Assembly (NCBI GenBank): GCA_964613455.1
Contig: CAZTGS010000009.1
Location: forward strand, 1 to 43,084
Direction of reading: 5' to 3'
DNA: 43,084 nucleotides
Origin: SCGC-AAA076-P13 sp964613455
GTDB taxonomy: Bacteria > Pseudomonadota > Gammaproteobacteria > Magnimaribacterales > D2472
In this document: in pieces, positions 39,637 to 43,084 of the stretch
Layout of the letters: each line of letters starts with the position of its first letter
Numbering within the stretch: position 1 is the first letter of the stretch
Position numbers and translations under genes: made by a program
The notes under the pieces: generated by a model
Database searches by the model: none
What the model was told of the DNA's origin: nothing
The model's input: only the letters and a program-made list of their open reading frames with translations

Positions 39637-41042
39637 TCATCTTCTCCCATATTTGTGATTATTGAATCATCTCTTGATATTAATACTTTTCTTTTATTTT
39701 GTGTATCTTCTATATATATAACTGCTTTAAGTTTTTTATCAGTTTCATCGACTAAAGTTGTATATCCAAGAACAGTTCCTGAACCATCTTCAAGCTTGGA
39801 TAGCTCAACAGGCTTCTCAAAAGACTCTGCATCTGAAGTTACATCTTTAGAAATAAAATCAATAAGAGGTTTTTTCGCCCACAAGGCAAAAGATTGTTTT
39901 GTCATCATGCCTGATACTCCTGTTACAAGACCTATTTTAGAATTGTCCTTTCTAATTTCATTTAGCATTTTTACAGTAGATTGAATTACATAGTGATTTA
40001 AGGGCCCCCCAGCAAAAGACATACCCCCGGTTACTGTTTTAACTTCCTCTTTATTAAGGCCTAATGCATCAGCAAACATTTGAACAGCTATTGGAAAACA
40101 ACTGTAGAGCTCATATGTATTTGGTTTGATTTTATTCTTTTTACATATGTCTAAAATAAATTTGGCAGCAAGCCTTAAACCTTCTGGTTTAATAAGATTA
40201 GGTCTTTGTATTGCAGCTATCATATGATTTGTTTCAGAAGATGCTAGTGGGTAAATCCTCTTTTCTTTTGGTATGTTTAACGTATCAGCAAGTTCTTCGC
40301 TACATATAACCATTGCCGAGGCTTGATTAACATTCCAGCTAGTACAATGATATTTATTATATGGAGTCGATTGTGATGGGTTTTTTGTGCTCGGAGTTGC
40401 TATTTCTTTATAGGTCAAAGACTCAGATAGCCATCCATCAACATTAGAAGCTGCTATTTCAGAAAATTCCTCATACATTTTACTTATCTGCTCTTGATGC
40501 TTGCTAATAGACAAATTTAAACTAGCTCTATAAGCAGATTCTAAAATTGCGTAGTAGCCAACAGCCATTAAACCTAATTCATTTTCTTCTTCTTTAATGT
40601 GCAGACCGTCTTTAGGCTTTACATAATGATCTGGGTTCTCTGAAAGTTCTGTTTCTATATATTTTCTATTTTGCTTTATTGCTTTAATTTTTTTATACCT
40701 AGCTTCACCACCAATTATCAACGATGCTTGTATTTCATTACCAACAATCCTATTACAAGCGCTGTTTATTAAATTTTGTTGAAGAACTCCAACTTTTGTA
40801 ATGCTAGTTTCAGCAGAAGTTATTCCATTTCTAACTGCAATCCATTTACCGGGATCTCTGTATCTCCAAAAACCCTTAGGAATTTGAATTTCTTTTATAT
40901 ATTTTGCTATATCTGGATTGGTAGTGTCTGTGATTGCTGCTTGAACTGCCTTTTCCATTAAGACCAAGGCTTCATCTAGCTCATCAAAGGATCCTTTTTG
41001 TTGAATCGATCCTATTCCAATAACTACAGGTCTATTTTTCAT
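39588..41042 (-). CDS. Thiolase-like protein (acetyl-CoA acetyltransferase / SCP-x family)
   Basis: A 484-residue protein from the ATG at 41042; the open frame reaches a TTG ten codons further up, inside the methyltransferase gene. Family hallmarks are PVVIGIGSI at the start, ASLIIGGEA (about residues 121-129), YSCFPIAVQMFADALGL, GGMSFAGGPLNHYVIQSTVKML and a C-terminal OB-like part (LGYTTLVDE to GKKIKFKGKYL). The nucleophilic Cys and the C-terminal Cys-x-Gly motif of true degradative thiolases are not evident (the late site reads SGMMTKQSFALW). It may therefore be a non-canonical Claisen-type enzyme acting on acyl-CoA. It forms a unit with the upstream methyltransferase and fabI genes and overlaps the M20 gene start. 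Confidence 0.75.
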   Translation of the reverse strand: MKNRPVVIGIGSIQQKGSFDELDEALVLMEKAVQAAITDTTNPDIAKYIKEIQIPKGFWRYRDPGKWIAVRNGITSAETSITKVGVLQQNLINSACNRIVGNEIQASLIIGGEARYKKIKAIKQNRKYIETELSENPDHYVKPKDGLHIKEEENELGLMAVGYYAILESAYRASLNLSISKHQEQISKMYEEFSEIAASNVDGWLSESLTYKEIATPSTKNPSQSTPYNKYHCTSWNVNQASAMVICSEELADTLNIPKEKRIYPLASSETNHMIAAIQRPNLIKPEGLRLAAKFILDICKKNKIKPNTYELYSCFPIAVQMFADALGLNKEEVKTVTGGMSFAGGPLNHYVIQSTVKMLNEIRKDNSKIGLVTGVSGMMTKQSFALWAKKPLIDFISKDVTSDAESFEKPVELSKLEDGSGTVLGYTTLVDETDKKLKAVIYIEDTQNKRKVLISRDDSIITNMGEDEWVGKKIKFKGKYLVS

Positions 41043-41050
41043 ATAAAGAT

Positions 41051-41671
41051 TTATATGGTAGCCGTGCCCCAAAAGTTGTAACCAACAATTTTTGGCGTGC
41101 TTGGAAGATACATCTGATTAATATTAGTAATATTAAATCCAGCTGAAGTAATAATCTTAGGAATATCTCTATTAATGTTACATCCACCAAATAATTTACC
41201 CCATAAAGGATTAATCCTATTTTGCCATTTGAGTATATTGATATCTGGAGCGATACCGTGTTCACAAAATATTAATTTACCTCCTGGCTTAAGTACTCGT
41301 TTCATCTCAAGAGTTGCTTCATTTAACGATGAGATAGTGCATAGCGTGTATGTTATTAAAATAGTATCAACAGAATTATCAGGCAACGCTATTGCTTCTG
41401 CACCACTAATAAGAAAATCTATAGACATATTATAAGAATCAGCAACCTTTTTTGCTAATTCATTGAGCTCTTCGGAGGGATCAAGTCCAATAACTTTACT
41501 AACATTACTATTGTTATAAAAAGGAATATTCAGCCCAGAGCCAATTCCCACTTCAAGAACAACTCCAGATGCTAAAGGAACAACTTTATTTCTTTGGTAG
41601 TTGATAGGTTTTGTTGAACAGCATCTATCACATAGCTTTGGTAAAACAAATTTCTCATAAAGAGTGGTCAT
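41051..41671 (-). CDS. Class I SAM-dependent methyltransferase (METTL7-like)
   Basis: A 206-residue methyltransferase. Motif I is VVLEVGIGSGLNIPFY (about residues 37-52), the acidic motif II is VIGLDPSEEL (about 60-69), motif III is near DTILITYTLCTIS (about 101-113), and motif IV is VLKPGGKLIFCEHG (about 124-137). The whole pattern, including YEKFVLPKLCDRCCS at the start, resembles bacterial relatives of METTL7 proteins, which methylate small molecules such as thiols, and is also related to UbiE. The substrate is unknown. Its ATG overlaps the fabI stop as TAATG, so translation is coupled to fabI. Confidence 0.82.
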   Translation of the reverse strand: MTTLYEKFVLPKLCDRCCSTKPINYQRNKVVPLASGVVLEVGIGSGLNIPFYNNSNVSKVIGLDPSEELNELAKKVADSYNMSIDFLISGAEAIALPDNSVDTILITYTLCTISSLNEATLEMKRVLKPGGKLIFCEHGIAPDINILKWQNRINPLWGKLFGGCNINRDIPKIITSAGFNITNINQMYLPSTPKIVGYNFWGTATI

Positions 41672-42459
41672 TACTCTTCTATATCTAATAGTGGCATCGC
41701 AGCAGTATTAAAACCTGCATCAACGTAAGTAATCTCTCCAGTAACACCACTTGCTAAATCAGAACACAAAAAGGCAGCAACATTTCCAACTTCTTCTGTT
41801 GTAACAGTTCTTCCTAATGGAGCTCTGGCAGAGTGTTGAGATAACATTTTTCTAAAATTTTTCACTCCCGATGCAGCTAATGTTTTAATAGGGCCTGCAG
41901 AAATAGCATTAACTCTAATATTATCTGAACCCATTGAAGCAGCTAAGAATCTAGTATTGGCTTCAAGACTTGCCTTTGCCAGTCCCATTACATTGTAATT
42001 AGGCATTGTTTGCATTGCTCCGAGGTATGTAAGAGTTAAAAGGGCAGAGCCACTATTTAGCATTGGCTTGGCAGCTTTAGCTAGGGCAGTAAAGCTATAT
42101 GAACTAATATCATGAGCTATCTTAAAACCTTCTCTTGTAGTTACATCTACAAAATTGCCTTCTAATTGATCTGCAGGTGCAAAGCCTATTGAATGAACAA
42201 AGCCATCAAAAGTGTTCCAGTGACTGGAAAGCTCTTTAAATGAATTATCTATTGAATCATCGCTTGCAACATCACACTCTATTAAAATCTTTGACCCAAA
42301 GGATTCTGCAAGTGGAGCCAAGTTTTTGAGTAATCTTTCATTTTGATATGTAAAAGCTAACTCCGCGCCTTCTCTATGCATTGCAGATGCAATACCTGCT
42401 GCGATTGAATATTTATTAGCTAAACCTGAAATGAGTATTCTTTTGCCTTTAAGTAACAT
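41671..42459 (-). CDS. fabI: Enoyl-[acyl-carrier-protein] reductase (NADH), FabI
   Basis: Catalyses the last reduction of each fatty acid elongation cycle; cytoplasmic short-chain dehydrogenase fold. The 262-residue length is the same as E. coli FabI. The cofactor region SGLANKYSIAAGIASAMHREGAELAFTYQ (about residues 11-39) is typical, and the catalytic residues Tyr145, Tyr155 and Lys162 (TYLGA and NYNVMGLAK) have E. coli spacing. HSIGFAP (89-95) and the substrate loop SAGPIKTLAASG (about 187-198) are conserved. It leads the minus-strand unit continuing through the methyltransferase and thiolase-like genes. The ATG has no obvious ribosome site; the upstream sequence is almost entirely A and T. 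Confidence 0.96.
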   Translation of the reverse strand: MLLKGKRILISGLANKYSIAAGIASAMHREGAELAFTYQNERLLKNLAPLAESFGSKILIECDVASDDSIDNSFKELSSHWNTFDGFVHSIGFAPADQLEGNFVDVTTREGFKIAHDISSYSFTALAKAAKPMLNSGSALLTLTYLGAMQTMPNYNVMGLAKASLEANTRFLAASMGSDNIRVNAISAGPIKTLAASGVKNFRKMLSQHSARAPLGRTVTTEEVGNVAAFLCSDLASGVTGEITYVDAGFNTAAMPLLDIEE

Positions 42460-42728
42460 TTTTATTATTTTGATATTTAACGAGTTTAATAATTGTAAAA
42501 GAAATTCTGATTGTTTTTATAATTAATAGTAAAAATTTTCATGATCGAATCATATTAGAAACATACTAATTTCTTATATATAAATATTTATTTATATAAA
42601 TATATATAAAAAATAGTTGTATTATCAATATGTAACGTGTAACAATCACCTAAATAAGATTTTTCTGCGTCTTTTTGTACCAGAAATATTACTTATATTT
42701 ATATAAATTTTAACTACAGGGGAAATGT
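42460..42728. promoter_or_regulatory. A+T-rich divergent intergenic region between fabI and a TonB-dependent receptor gene
   Basis: At 269 bases this is the longest non-coding stretch in the window. It must hold both divergent promoters, but none stands out. It contains a directly repeated TGTAAC (42631-42636 and 42638-42643, 7-base period), the self-complementary TTTATATAAA near 42592, and, next to the receptor start, the ribosome site AGGGGA. No tRNA or small open frame is seen. Confidence 0.4.
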
Positions 42729-43084
42729 ATGTTTAATAAAGAAAAGTTTGTACTGGCTTTTTTGCTTAGTTTTTCTTTCTTATCAACAGCTGTTATAGCT
42801 CAAGATAATGAAGATGCTGATGTTGAAGAAGTAACAGTTACAGGTTCACGTATAGCCACATCAGAATTTACAGGTGCGCAACCTGTAGTAATCATCGATC
42901 AGGAAGCAATTGCTCGATCAGGTGAATTAGGAATTGCAGAGGTATTAAGAGAAATGCCTATTAATGTTTCTGGTTCATTCTATGAGCGTTCTGGTTCATC
43001 AGCTGGTTCTCAAGCACAAGTAAGCTTAAGAGGACTTGGAGCAGGAAGAACTCTTGTTCTTATTGATGGAAGAAGAATTCCTGG
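42729..43084 (+). CDS. TonB-dependent outer-membrane receptor, N-terminal part (partial)
   Basis: The first 118 codons are present and the gene runs off the window end. The signal peptide ends after VIAQ (about residue 25), followed by an acidic stretch and the TonB-box-like EEVTVTGSRI (about 34-43). The plug domain begins PVVIIDQEAIARSG and continues LAEVLREMPIN-type sequence and SLRGLGAGRTLVLIDGRRIP. The start was chosen for the AGGGGA ribosome site; an ATG 4 bases earlier stops after three codons. The plug resembles that of the receptor at 32-35 kb, so the two belong to one broad family but have clearly different sequences. The substrate is unknown. Confidence 0.92.
   Translation, partial: MFNKEKFVLAFLLSFSFLSTAVIAQDNEDADVEEVTVTGSRIATSEFTGAQPVVIIDQEAIARSGELGIAEVLREMPINVSGSFYERSGSSAGSQAQVSLRGLGAGRTLVLIDGRRIP

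Noticed and set aside
1..43084. Search for CRISPR arrays, insertion sequences, prophage genes and toxin-antitoxin pairs
   Set aside because: No regularly spaced repeats, transposase or integrase motifs, or terminal inverted repeats were seen; gene content is housekeeping plus nutrient uptake.

Overview
The window is a strongly A+T-rich, gene-dense stretch of a gammaproteobacterial chromosome. Gene orders shared with Escherichia coli and relatives (tig-clpP-clpX-lon-hupB-ppiD; mltD-gloB-rnhA-dnaQ; wrbA next to a DUF2069 gene) place it in Gammaproteobacteria. The low G+C, near-absent spacers, many overlapping genes and two large TonB-dependent receptors suggest a streamlined marine heterotroph of the SAR86 type. 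That lineage call is inferred from style; no marker gene was compared. I see no mobile element, prophage, CRISPR array or rRNA gene, and no gene-free stretch over 300 bases.

Layout. 1-5.6 kb: the 3' end of hda, then sppA, a DUF2069 membrane protein, wrbA, a thioredoxin-fold lipoprotein, an M23 peptidase and xseA. 5.6-14.7 kb: a DMT-family transporter, tRNA-Val and tRNA-Asp, a DUF4149 membrane protein, htpG, gpsA, a DUF4389 protein with a long acidic tail, folD, tRNA-Pro and tRNA-Arg, trhO, a glutathione S-transferase and a glutamate dehydrogenase. 14.8-22.8 kb: tRNA-His and the protein quality-control block tig-clpP-clpX-lon-hupB-ppiD. 22.8-26.2 kb: oppA-oppB-oppC, with no ATPase genes beside them. 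26.2-31 kb: mltD and gloB, divergent from rnhA-dnaQ-gltX.

31-39.6 kb is the most distinctive part. A LysR regulator is divergent from a 974-residue TonB-dependent receptor. Between them lie a near-perfect T-N11-A operator palindrome and a good sigma70-type promoter. After the receptor come a DASS/SLC13 anion transporter and a secreted gamma-glutamyltransferase, then on the opposite strand an AbgB-like M20 amidohydrolase that carries a signal peptide. Together they could take up and dismantle gamma-glutamyl or aroyl-glutamate compounds, for example p-aminobenzoyl-(poly)glutamate from folate breakdown, in the periplasm. This is a hypothesis.

39.6-42.5 kb: a minus-strand group of fabI, a METTL7-like methyltransferase and a thiolase-like protein that runs into the amidohydrolase. 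The window ends inside a second TonB-dependent receptor.

Recurring features are head-to-head genes with 11-22 bp between starts, convergent genes overlapping by up to 39 bp, promoters whose predicted start site falls on or next to the ATG (xseA, gloB, trhO), and protein genes that begin 7-22 nt after a tRNA 3' end. Several starts were moved from the longest open frame because a better start or ribosome site lies downstream (xseA, ppiD, oppC, gltX, the thiolase-like gene).
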